NCBI GenBank assembly: GCA_027625915.1
Contig: JANTQA010000051.1
Span: forward strand, 4,650,501-4,714,500
Source: Anaeramoeba flamelloides
Lineage: Eukaryota; Metamonada; Anaeramoebidae
Direction of reading: 5' to 3'
DNA: 64,000 nt
The notes under the pieces are model-generated. The model did not search any database and was not told where the DNA came from. It was given only the letters and a program-made list of their open reading frames with translations. Of the stretch, positions 38,396-49,293 are shown piece after piece; positions within the stretch are counted from its first letter, which is position 1; every line of letters begins with the position of its first letter. The translations under genes were made by a program, and so were the position numbers.

Positions 38396-41172
38396 AATAA
38401 CCATAAACATTAAAAACCCAAATTATAATTTAAGTTTCGTTTCCCTTTGATAAAACTTATAATATTATCAATATATTTTCAATATTTCAGAAATTATTTG
38501 TCACAAGAACCTTTTGGTTAATTATTTAATGTTTTCAAAAAAATAATTTTTTTATCAACCAATTATATTTGGCTACAAATTTTAGAAAGATATTTTTTAC
38601 AATTTGGAGTCTAAATATTTATCGTTTGTCCTTTAAATTTGTGGCGAAATACAGATGTTTTTCTGAAATTCTTTGGATTTTTTTTTACTAATAAAAGGGT
38701 CATTTTAAATTGATGAGTACAACCAAGAATACTATTTTACTTATCGATTTTTTAGAGACCTTACGAATAATGAACCACTAATTTGATTTACACCGAATAG
38801 CAACATATTGTAACCTTAGGCTTTCTGTGGGGTCGACACTAAATCTTTAGGGGGGCTAGTAACTCTTATTTAGTTTTTTTTTTTTACCAAAGGTAATGGA
38901 GTAATTATTTAGACAAGGATACAATTAAACCTGGTTACAACTTCATTTATCAACTTGAGAACGATTAATTATCATTTTTAAAAGATTTTTTTTTACCCAT
39001 GATATTTTCAGTCAAAAGATCTGATCCTTTTCGTTTGGATTTATTGATCGTAATTAAAAAAAGAAAAAGTTGCAAAAAAATTATTTTGAAGAAATCTCAC
39101 TTTGAGTAATTTATGAGAGTCGGTATTAATAAATTATATATTGAAACTTTAATCTTATTTTGAAAATAAAAAATAACTAAATCAAATATTGAATACTTAA
39201 AGATCCAGAAAAAAATGAGCATCTATTTTATTAACAAATATTTATTAAATTTCTTGAAATATAAAAGATTAGGCAATAATCTTTTTCAAATATTAAGAGT
39301 ATACACAAGGCTTTTTTGTATGAAAATCAGTTATTTTGGGGTTATCTATTAATTTTTTTTTTTTAGATTTATTTATTTTAAATTAGTTTTATTTATTTGA
39401 AAATCTTTAAAAAATTGAGAAATAGATTGTAAAGTCTATTTATAAAATTTTTTATTTGGGTTGTTAATACCCCACTGAAAGAATTAAGATTGGGTATTTA
39501 ATTATTGATTCTAAATAATCAAATTAAAAAGTATTTCTTTAGATTATAAGTTGAATTATCCAGGTTTTTAAAAAGTGTTTTGGGGGTATTTTTAATTTGT
39601 TTGTTTAGTTTTTTTTTTTAGATTTTTTTATTAAATAAAAAGAAAAAATAAATTTGAAAAGTTCTTGGAATCAAAAATTTTTATTTTTTTCAAGTTTAAA
39701 ATAATTATGGTAATTTTTTTGAAATTAAGTAGATTGTTTAAAATGGTTATTTTAGAACTTTTATAGTTTTATTTTAAAAGTATATTTTATACACTAGCTA
39801 ACAAACATTAAGATTTCTTTCTTGTTTCAAAGAAAATAATTTTTTTTTTCAATAATTCAGAAAATATGTTGAATTTTGAACTTTTCCAAAATGCGAAAAA
39901 TATGCATCAAACTTTTAAAAACAATAATTTATTTCTCAAAATAGCATTAAAAGTAAGTTTGGTTTTGTAGTAATCATTTTTTTACCTTGTTTTTCAATTT
40001 CAAGATGTGGTAAAATGTTTTTGAATTGGCTATTAAATTTACTTGAAGTTCTTTTTTTAGTTTACGATCCCCTTAAATCAAATATTGTTAACTTATTTAA
40101 TTTGTACCTTCAAGAAAAAAATAACCAAAAAGGAATATTTGTTAAAAGGTGTATTTTAATTTTGGAGGTATAACAATTGATTGACTTGATCGAGAGTTAT
40201 TATTGTTCTTAATTTCTTTTTTATAAATACCTAATTTTGTTTATTTTTTGAAGAAACAGTATATAATAACAAAGAAAAGAAAAGAAAAAGTCTTTCAAAA
40301 TAAAAAAAATAATTAATGTTTTTTGTTGAAACATTGGTTATAAAAAAAACTTGATTTTTTTATGTTGTTTGGAAGATATTTTTTTTTTTTTTTTGAAAAA
40401 ACAAAATAATAAATATCTCGCTTACGTGTTGAGTTCTTGACACTATCATCAAAAAAAAAAAATCATGGAAAATTATTTGTAGTTAGCACTCTGTTTGCTG
40501 TTTTAAATTATACAACAATTTTATACAAAATTAATGTAAAGTCAAAAAATCACAAAAAAAAAATTAACAAAAAAAGACTTTTTTTGCCGAGATTAAATAT
40601 CAGTGGGATCAAAGAGGAAACGTTTTACCCAAGATCATAAAATTAGAAATGGATAAAATTCATCAGACAATTTAACCGTTTGCTTTGTTTTTATTTTCGT
40701 TTTTCTTTTTAATAGTCTCATTTTTCTTGGTTCAAAATTCAACCAAACCAAGAAAAAGAATCATAAAAAGAAAAAGTTTTCTTCGATGTATTTCAGATGA
40801 AAAGAGAAAAAAAATACAAAGAAAAAAAACCTCCGTGTGTTAAATAAAGAATAATAATCTCAAAAAAACAGTATTGGTTAGGTAGTAAGAGACGAACTCT
40901 TTTAACAATATAAATTATTATGAAGTTCCAACCAATGAACCCACTATAAAAAATGATTTGTGTTTTTAGAAAATTTGGATTGTTAGATTTATTTGATGTT
41001 AGAATGAATATGAGGACACACTTTGTAAGTGTTTTGTTTTTTAAGATTATTAGTTTTATTTGCAATGTAGAATTAGTAAGAGTAAGAATAGAAAAAGAAT
41101 TATTGAATTAAAGTTGATTGCATCTTTCACAGAAAATTGCGAAAAAAATAATTTTAACCCATTTTATCGAAA

Positions 41173-41251
41173 GGTATTGTGGCCGAGTGGTTAAGGCGGC
41201 AGTTTAAGGGACTGTTTCTTCGGAGCGCAGGTTCGAATCCTGTCAATACCA
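41173..41251 (+). tRNA. tRNA-Leu (anticodon AAG)
   Basis: The 79-nt sequence folds as a type II tRNA. The acceptor stem GGTATTG/CAATACC has seven perfect pairs. The D arm is GCC...GGC with GAGTGGTTAA, the anticodon stem is GCAGT/ACTGT with a G-U pair, and the loop TTAAGGG gives anticodon AAG. An 11-base variable arm can form a small TC-TTCG-GA stem, and the T arm is GCAGG-TTCGAAT-CCTGT. The discriminator base is A, as in leucine tRNAs. No intron, and CCA is not encoded. A run of T follows at once (41252-41258), a pol III terminator. A and B boxes are intact. Confidence 0.97.
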
Positions 41252-41258
41252 TTTTTTT
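41252..41258 (+). terminator. RNA polymerase III T-run terminator of tRNA-Leu
   Basis: Seven consecutive T residues directly after the discriminator base. Confidence 0.85.
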
Positions 41259-41869
41259 ATATTTTTTTAGATATCTATTAGTTGAGTCCTCTATTCCTTT
41301 TCTTTTTTTGTTGGATATTTACAAAATAAAAGATAACAAATTTGAAAAATTTTTTTCGTCATTATTTTTCACTTTTTTTCCATTTTTTCAAAAAAAATTA
41401 TTTACAAAAACATATTCTAATCAACAAAAAAAAAAATGAAAAAATTAAAACGATCATTTTAAAATTTGCATTATCATTTTTTTTTAAATTATTGGTCTAG
41501 TTTCATCAATATTATATTTAATATATCTGACAGAAAGTAAAACAGAGATAATTCAAGTAAATCTAAAAAAAAATTCATAGATATTCTTACCCTAACTTAA
41601 TATAGAAAAACCTAATTTAAATTTTATTATTAGACTCCTTTTCAAAAATATTAAAATATATTATAATGTTGAAATATTTATTGTTTCCTTTTTATCCCAT
41701 CTTTCAAACTAAATTTGTAATTTTTAGATCAGTAGATGTTTTTCCAATTTGGCAACTTTTTAGTTTTCTATTTAAAATTTTTTTTATTTTTTCTTTCTTT
41801 ATCTTCTTGAACAATTTTTTATTTTTTTTTTAAGCAAATTAGTACCTTTGACCATTTTGAAAATTTTTA

Positions 41870-42444
41870 CACAAGAGTAAATATAAAGTTGTAAAAAAAT
41901 AGATTTTTTATAATTTTAGAGATAAATAAAGAGTTCCATTCGTTTATCAAAATTTTGGTACAGTCAGTTCCACTTTTAAGGCACAAACTTTCAACGAAAT
42001 TTCAGGCACAAAAAAAAAATCTCAAATTAAGGCACGGAATTTGGATTCTAGTAAAACAAATTGTAAAAAAAAGAAATTACAAATTTTGTGCCTTAATTTG
42101 AGATTTTTTTGTACCTTAAATTTCGTTGAAAGTTTGTGCCTTATTTGTGAAACTGGCTGTTATAATAAATATAATCTCTGATTATCCTAATAGATGAACA
42201 ATAATTTTAATCAAAAAATCATTTGGCAAACAACAATCTTTCAAATTTAAAAAAAAAAAAAATTTCTAACAAAGTATTGGTATCTTCCCAAGTATTTTAT
42301 ATTGAAAATCCCTTTGAGGTCAAAAACCAAACTGGGGGTTATCTTTTACTATTACCAAAATTGTGGATACATTCATGGAATTCTTTATTTATCTCTAAAA
42401 TTGTAAAAACTTTCCTTTTTTACAAAATTCTGTATACACACTTG
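41870..42444. mobile_element. Foldback element, family I copy 1, with MITE-1 nested in its left arm
   Basis: The ends cacaagagtaaatata and the inverse of acacacttgta match the foldback element at 50492-50865. The right arm is well preserved (tattgaaaatccctttgagg, aactctttatttatctc-like). MITE-1 (41961-42159) splits the left arm. TA dinucleotides flank the element at 41868-41869 and 42445-42446. Confidence 0.7.
41961..42159. mobile_element. MITE-1 copy (about 199 bp), nested in a foldback element
   Basis: Begins cagtcagttccacttttaag and ends gtgaaactggctg. TA precedes it (41959-41960); on the right, TA follows after one extra T. The arms are inverted along nearly the whole length. Confidence 0.9.
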
Positions 42445-42534
42445 TATAATTGTCAAAAAATTACCAAAAAAAATTTTTTTTGAGTATCACCAGATATAGA
42501 AACATTGAAACCAAAATACCATCATTTACTCTAT

Positions 42535-43620
42535 TTGTGAAAAGAGCCATACAAAACAAAATAATTCAGAGTTGAGTCTTTAATTTTTAATTTTTTGGAA
42601 CATTTTTTTTTTCCATTCAATTTTTGGTTTTATTAAATTAGGTTTTGGATCTAGAAATTTTTTAATACAAATGAGTGAAATAAATCAAGGAGTAAACCAA
42701 AAAAAAAAAAAAAAAACTAGACACAAAAAGGTGTGGGGTTGAAACAAATATTTACTTTTAGAAGACCAAGTACAAAAGATAACGATACAAAATAAATGTG
42801 TTGAAATCAAGTATGAAAAAAAAATTGACCAAATCTTAATTTGAATATTTTTTTTCTTAAATTTCTCAATTTTTATGAGACCAAACAATGTATAATCTTG
42901 GATTTTACCCACCATATAACAATTTATTATTATTTTAGAAAACATTTTATTATAAATTTACTTTCAAAATTCTTATTTCAAATATTTTTATCAAAACAAG
43001 CCAGAATAAGGATACTATTTCAATATTTGCAATAAAGGGGTTGAATTCTCAGAATCTAAAAACATCTTTGAAAAGATTCAGCCCAAAATAATTGAAAAAT
43101 TGAGAAAAAAATTCAATCATGGATTCAGAATTATTTTTCGTTCTCATTTTAATTGAAAATAAATAATGATCAGATTATAACACTATATCTAATTAATCTT
43201 TATTTCCAAGGAATAATTCAAAAATCATCATATTTTGAACCCAAACTAGAATTGGAAATATTAAATAAAAATAGGAAATTACAATCCATTTTGCAAAATC
43301 TTTAGAAATTTGAAGTAATTTGTTTCTCAAAAATTTATAAACAAAACCATTTGTATAAAGTGTTGTAAATAAAATCAATCAAAGAAGAAGTAATTTTATC
43401 AAATATTTATATACAATCAAGAAATAAATTATTTTTATTATTTTTTCTTGATAAATCTTTTCATTTATTTTTGAATTTCCTTTTTTTTAGTTGGTATGAA
43501 AATATATTATAATATAGATATATCCCACTCTTATATTTATTACAATATCAATTTTTTTTGTTTAAAGAAATAATTTGAAGAATTCATTTTCAAATAAATA
43601 GTCGCTTTAAAAATCTGAAA
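42535..43620. repeat. Interspersed repeat, family H copy 3
   Basis: Shares gtgaaaag, gagttgagtctttaa, tcttatttcaaatatttttatc and aagaagtaattttatcaaat with the other H copies. No ORF of note. Confidence 0.5.
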
Positions 43621-43799
43621 AATGTACTTACTTGTTTTAATTTTGTGGAAATTTGTTCTTTTTTTTCATTTATTTTTTTTCTTATTTAGTTTTGACCTTT
43701 TTTTTTTTTTCAATTTTTGGATATTTTTTTTTTTTTTTTTAGATGTTTGAATTTTTTATTTTCTAGTTTTTTAAATGTTTTTTTTCATGTATTTATTTT

Positions 43800-44875
43800 G
43801 AGAAAGGAGAAATTAAAGAAACTTGAATAAAAAAGAGAGAGAAGAAGAAAAATAATTAAAATATCCATAAAAATATTATTATCATTTGCTTGACCAAATT
43901 AAAAACTATTCACTGTAGTTATTTTTTTTTTTTTTTTTTTAAGAAATAAAAAGAAAATTTAAAAAAATTTTCTTTTCATGGATTAAATCGAAAAAAAAGC
44001 CATTAATTTCTTAGGTTTTCAGTTTTTTTTGAGAAATTTGGTAAATTGTGCAAATAAAACAGAAATCCCCAAAAAAATCTATAAACTTGAATGTCCTTGA
44101 ATATAAACTCTTTTTCAAATATTGTGACTCACCCGAAATAATAAATTGAAAAAAAAAAAATTATCCTTTAGTATTCAAGAACAATTAAACAACTAAATAT
44201 GATTTTTACAGTCAGTTTCACTTTTAAGGTACAAAATTTCAACGAAATTTAATGCACAAAAAAAATCTCAAATTAAGGCACAGTATTCAGATTCTAGTAA
44301 AAATAAATTGAAAAAAAAAAATTACAAATTTTGTGCCTTAATTTGAGATTTTTTTGTGTCTTAAATTCCCTTGAATGGTTGTGCCTTAAAAGTAGAACTT
44401 ACTGTAATTCACTTTTAAGTCATTATAAATATATAAAAACCTGATATATTAAATATTAAAAAATAAACTCAAAACTAAAAAAAAGCGAGTCAAAATTTTT
44501 GAAAAGAGCATTACTGATTTTTTATTACCAAAAATTCACTGAAAAAAGGTTGAAAAACAAGATTTTTGATGAATAATTAAATCCATTTTCAAAGATATTA
44601 CATAGTCTCAATTTTCATAGTGATTATGTGTCTTTTTGAAGATCTCTTTTTTTTCCACAGGATCTTTAAAAAAAAAAAAAAAAAAAAAAAGGAAAACGAA
44701 ACCAAAAAAAAAGAAAAACAAAAAGCAAAACAAAAATTTGCAAAATTAGGAAAATGATTCTGATGTAAAAATTTGAAAATATTTTTTTGTTCAGATACTG
44801 GAAAACCCCTCAAAACAACTCCCATTAACATTATAAAGTGAGTCACAATTTTTGAAAAATAGTTTACTTCCCCTG
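43800..44875. repeat. Interspersed repeat, family F copy 2, carrying MITE-1
   Basis: Matches 4970-5550 and 53060-53965 (cacccgaaataataaattg, tttttgaaaagagcattac, cccattaacattataaagtg). MITE-1 is inserted at 44209-44404, exactly at a TA that is uninterrupted in copies 1 and 3. Confidence 0.75.
44209..44404. mobile_element. MITE-1 copy (196 bp) with paralogous empty site
   Basis: Begins cagtcagtttcacttttaag and ends aaaagtagaacttactg, flanked by TA at 44207-44208 and 44405-44406. Removing it and one TA restores the family F sequence seen near 5011-5030 (atgatcataattcactttt). Confidence 0.93.
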
Positions 44876-45309
44876 AATCCATGGGATGAATAAAAAAAAA
44901 ACAGGATAGATAGATTGTTGATTTCAGAAAAAAATCCACAAAAGTAGATTAATAATTAATATTATTCTTTCATTAGGTTTTTTTTTTTTTTAAAAAAAAA
45001 AATAGAATAAAACCTTTGATTTTGTTCAATTCTTTTGAATTAAAAGAAACCTAGATACTACATCTCAGAGTGGGGGTGCTATATACCCTAATTTCTATAT
45101 ATCATTTACTATTTTAATCAATTTTATGTTTTTAATTTTTAATTAGTACTTTTTATTTATTACCTTAATTTTTCTAACACTAAGTGCTTTTATGAAAATT
45201 CCCGACAATAGCAATAATTTTCAGAATTTAGATTAGTGGTATTAAAGAGTTACTTTGTATTTTTTCTCATACAACTTTTTCATATAATCTCCATTTCACT
45301 CATAGTACC

Positions 45310-45920
45310 CAGCTAGAAATACAAAAGTCGCTTTATTTTTAAGAATCAGCCAAACTTAGATTGTTTAGAAATACGAGAAATAATAAACTTCCTGCTAGAG
45401 TCGATAATCATAAAAGAAAAGCCTGAACAAACCTTAAATTTCAAAAAAAAAAAAAATGTTAAAAAAATTTTTGGGCCCTTTTCATTGGAGCATCTCGTGC
45501 AAAATTCTCAATTTCTTTAGGAAATCAAAATTGTTGACAATTAAGATTTTTTACTTACGCACTATAAATTTCAAAAGGAATTTCAAAACTAACTTTTCTT
45601 AATATTAATTTGGAGTTTTATCCTTTTTTTTTTTTTAAAATTTTACTTTTTAAGAAAAAAAAAAAAAAAAAAAAAAGGAAAAAGTACAAAATGTTAAAAA
45701 AAATATTTTGATCTAAAAATTCGAAATTTATTATAATAAGAATAATGTATTAAACTCGGAAATTTTGTTTAATTTATTTGATAAAACTTGGCACCTTTGA
45801 CTGAAAATGGGTTTATTTAAAGAAAAGGTAGAATGTAAAGAAGTACGATATAAAAAATTATTTGTGGAATTTAATCGTTCTTTGGGATCTAAAGAGATAA
45901 GGAGAAAATCCCACAATATT
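45310..45920. repeat. Interspersed repeat, family N copy 3
   Basis: gattgtttagaaatacgag, gaaaagcctgaacaaacc, catctcgtgcaaaattctca and tgatctaaaaattcgaaatt match copies 1 and 2. The short minus-strand ORF at 45731-45916 is part of this repeat. Confidence 0.65.
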
Positions 45921-48900
45921 TTAACTACTATAATCGATAACTATACTTTATTTTAGGTAGTCCTTAAGACCTGAGAAAAAAAAGAAAAAAATTCCAATAG
46001 TTTTTATATTTTTATATTACGATAACCTAAATGTTTTTTTTTTGAAAAAATAATTGGGTATTATCAAAATAAATTTTTATTTTATATTCTTCAATAAAAC
46101 CCAAAAAACCATAAATTTTGTAATATAATTTCTTGACTCTAAAATATATACTTCTTAAACAATTTTTTTATTCACAACTTTGGATTACAATTCTCGCGGA
46201 AAATAGAAATCGTAAAGTTCTTAATAACTTTATTGTTCACCATTGTACCAGAAGAAATCTAACAACTTGGATACTTCCAACGAATTATTTAAACTTTAAA
46301 GTTTTTTTTTTAAATAAATTGTTTTTCTTACCTCTAGTCAAATTCATAAATATTTAAGTTTGGATAAGTTCACTAATTTTAATTTTATCAATATTTGGAT
46401 TCATTCCAAATTTGTGAATAATTTTATAGTTTATTTGGTATTTTTTTATCAATTTCTAATACCATAACTTCCATTATTAAAATTAAATCATTTAGAAGCA
46501 TACTAGCTTGTTTTATTAGGATTTTAATATTTTTTTTCTTTTTGAAAAAAATACCTATAAAATCGAAATAAGAAATGTTTCAGTTGGCCTTATTGGTGAT
46601 ACCCAATTCCTTCTTTATAATAGTTTCTTTTAGAACCATATTATACTTTTTTAATTTCTAATATATTTAAAATTGATATTTGAATTTGTAAAACTGAAAA
46701 CTGAAGTATCAAAATAAATAATTTAATATTGTTAGAATTGATATTAAGTAAGGTTTCGACATGATATGTCATATTTTAGGTCATTTTACTTTTATTAATC
46801 AGCAATTCCCATGTTTGTTTTTTTTTTTTTTTTTTTTTTTCGATTGAGATTCTGATACTAAATCTCAGTAGTTTTTAATTCCTTTTTAAACCAGTTTGAA
46901 AAAAAAAAATCTTGCTTGTGTGTTATTAATTAATATGTTACAATATTTTATTAGAATTCCTAATTTGTCTATGTCTTGCATAAATTAAATCTTATTTTCT
47001 TTAATTTGGGTTGTTTTTTTAGTTGATTTTTCGATCATTTAATGAAAAATTTTTTTTTATTCTTTAAAAAAAAAAATAAAATGATCTTTTTATTTTTCTT
47101 TTTATGTCATTTTTATAAAATTAATTTTATCAAAACCTTTTACTGGTTTATTTTTTTTTTTGATATTTTATTAAATAATAAATATTTTCGGATGAAAAAT
47201 CATCTTTTTTTGGCAATAAAATTTATTGTATCAATTTTTTCAAAATAATATTCTTTTATTAATTAGTTAATTTTGATTTTCGATTTTGTTTTACAAATCA
47301 TGTAGCAATAAATTTCTTCAATTTGAAATAATTGTTTTCTTTAAGTACAAAATCAATTTAATTAAATTTAATCTAATTTGTGATTTTTTTGTGACCCTCT
47401 AAATTTAACAAATTAAGGATTAGGTAATATTCAATCGATAAAAATAACTCATTTGAGAATTGAAAAAAAATGAAGAAAAAAATCACCTAAATCTAAAAAA
47501 TGTTTCAAAGTGTGACACTTCGAAATTTATACACAGTTATATTCAAAATTATAAATTCTAACCATTCTAATTAAAAAATGAGTGTCAATTTTTGGCGCTT
47601 TTTTCTAAAAATTTCCTCTTCTTTTGAAAATTTTTTTTGGAGATCGATCACACTTCATAGGTAGGTTGCTTTTTGATTGGGTATTTGGTTCATTTAGAAA
47701 AATTACAAAAAAGATTTTTTTTTCCATTTCAGATAATTATTTTTAACCGTAATGACTTGGCCCTTCAAAGCTTTAACAAAATCTCCTTTTTATCTCCAAT
47801 ATTTAAGGGGCAAAGTTTGGAAGTTAGAAGAATTAACAGCACATTTAAAATGCGAGTTGTTGTTTTTTTGCTTTATAATTTGTTTTATTCCACAAAGTAC
47901 TGAGGAATAAATCTTGTAGATTTCTCAGAAAAACAGGTTAAACGATCGTCCGCTCGTTCGAATTAATAAGTTAGAAAATGGTAAATAGAGTTGTTTACTG
48001 AATTCTTTCATTATGTACTTTACAAAAAACTTTGTTCTAATCGTTCATTGATTTCAATTAGTTCTGTTGGTGATAGTTATTTTTACTATGATGGTAATTT
48101 GCAAAAAGTTAGTTCATAAAAAAGGATGTTTAAAAAAAAAAAGAGAAAGATCCTTTTTAGTTTTAAAGCAGTTAAATACCTTTACAACTTTACAAAGGGT
48201 AGTCTCTTTTTTTGTCTTTTAGTTGAAATGTGTAAATTAAAATTTAAAGTAAATCAGTCCAATTTAAAGGGTAAGTTTTTCAAATTAAATGACGATCAAT
48301 TAGAATAAAAAGAAAAAAAAAAGAAAGTAAAAAAAAAAAGCAATAATAAAAAGTAAACAATAAAAACAAAAGTCAAATTTTCAAATGATTGAATGTTTGT
48401 TGTATGATTAATGTGAAACAAAACATTACAGAGAAAATGTTTTGAGATCAAAAATTAATCTTCTTGTTCCCACGATAATAAGTACTTGAATTTATTAAAA
48501 GAAAAACAATTACTTTAGGTAGCAAAGTGGAATTAATAAAAATGATTTTGTAAATGATAACAATACTTTTGCTCTGTTTCTGATAAAAAAACAAATAACT
48601 TTCTCTTTTTATTTGATTACTATCTTCTTCTATTGAATAAACGGAAAGTTTTTTATTGAAAGTTTAACGAGCAATTTTTTTAATCATTTTCCAAAAAACA
48701 ATCCTTAATTTTGCAAATTTGACAAGAAAAAAAAACACTTACTCCCCCAATCAAACATCAGTTAAAACTTCTTAAATTATTTCAACTTTTCCGAGATTTT
48801 GTATGTTTCCTTTTTTTAAGGATAGTATTTGTGTCATACAAAGCAACCAACGAAACCAAGTTTTTATTAATGGTTTTGTTTGTGCAAATTTTGTCAAAAT

Positions 48901-49293
48901 CATTCTAAAAAAAATAAGAAGATCTAACAAAAAAACATGAATCTTATTTGCTTACCATAACACTAAAAATTCTTGTGTATACTGGTAACAAAAATGAACA
49001 AAAACAAAACTCTATTTATTGGAAAAATCAGAAAGATAGGCGGAAAATAAAGTAAATTTTCCAAGAAAAATATTCCAATTTTACAAGAGAGAAATCTGTA
49101 TTGGCAAAAACAAAGAAAAAAAAAACATAAATCAACTCTCATAATAAAAATTTGCCTTGAAGTAATTTTATTTTTTCACAAATCCAACAGTTAAAAAATT
49201 TTTTCTTTTTAACTAACAACCCAGCCAATCTTTTTTTTTGTTCATTTTTTTCTTTAACAAACACTAGACTTTTATTAAAAACCAATTGAAACA

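Larger units (their letters stand above)
36758..38847. mobile_element. Family D element (copy 2) with two nested insertions
   Basis: Left end aagggattagcctcac and right end cactaaatcttta match the inverted ends of copy 1. MITE-1 (36880-37076) and a family E element (37281-38395) interrupt it. Subtracting both leaves about 775 bp, the length of the uninterrupted copy 3 at 55556-56329, which supports the nesting. Confidence 0.75.
30684..49293. other. 18.6-kb intergenic region between the RhoGAP and tepsin genes
   Basis: Divergent gap made mostly of interspersed repeats (families B, C, D, E, F, H, I, K and N, and four of the five MITE-1 copies), listed separately. The only conserved gene is tRNA-Leu at 41173. 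Stretches at about 39000-41160 and 46100-49290 show no repeat partner in the window. They contain a few short ORFs, for example 47673-47903, 48126-48308 and 40437-40640, that I cannot relate to any family. Confidence 0.6.

Noticed and set aside
41179-41439. An 86-codon ORF
   Set aside because: It begins inside the tRNA-Leu gene on a GTG codon and runs into AT-rich flank; no protein support.
42223-42483. 86-codon plus-strand ORF
   Set aside because: Reads through the right arm of a foldback element; the homologous arms at 50.5 kb are not open.
48126-48308. 60-codon Lys-rich ORF with an internal GGTAAGT donor-like site
   Set aside because: No partner exon with matching phase was found, and no homology is apparent.
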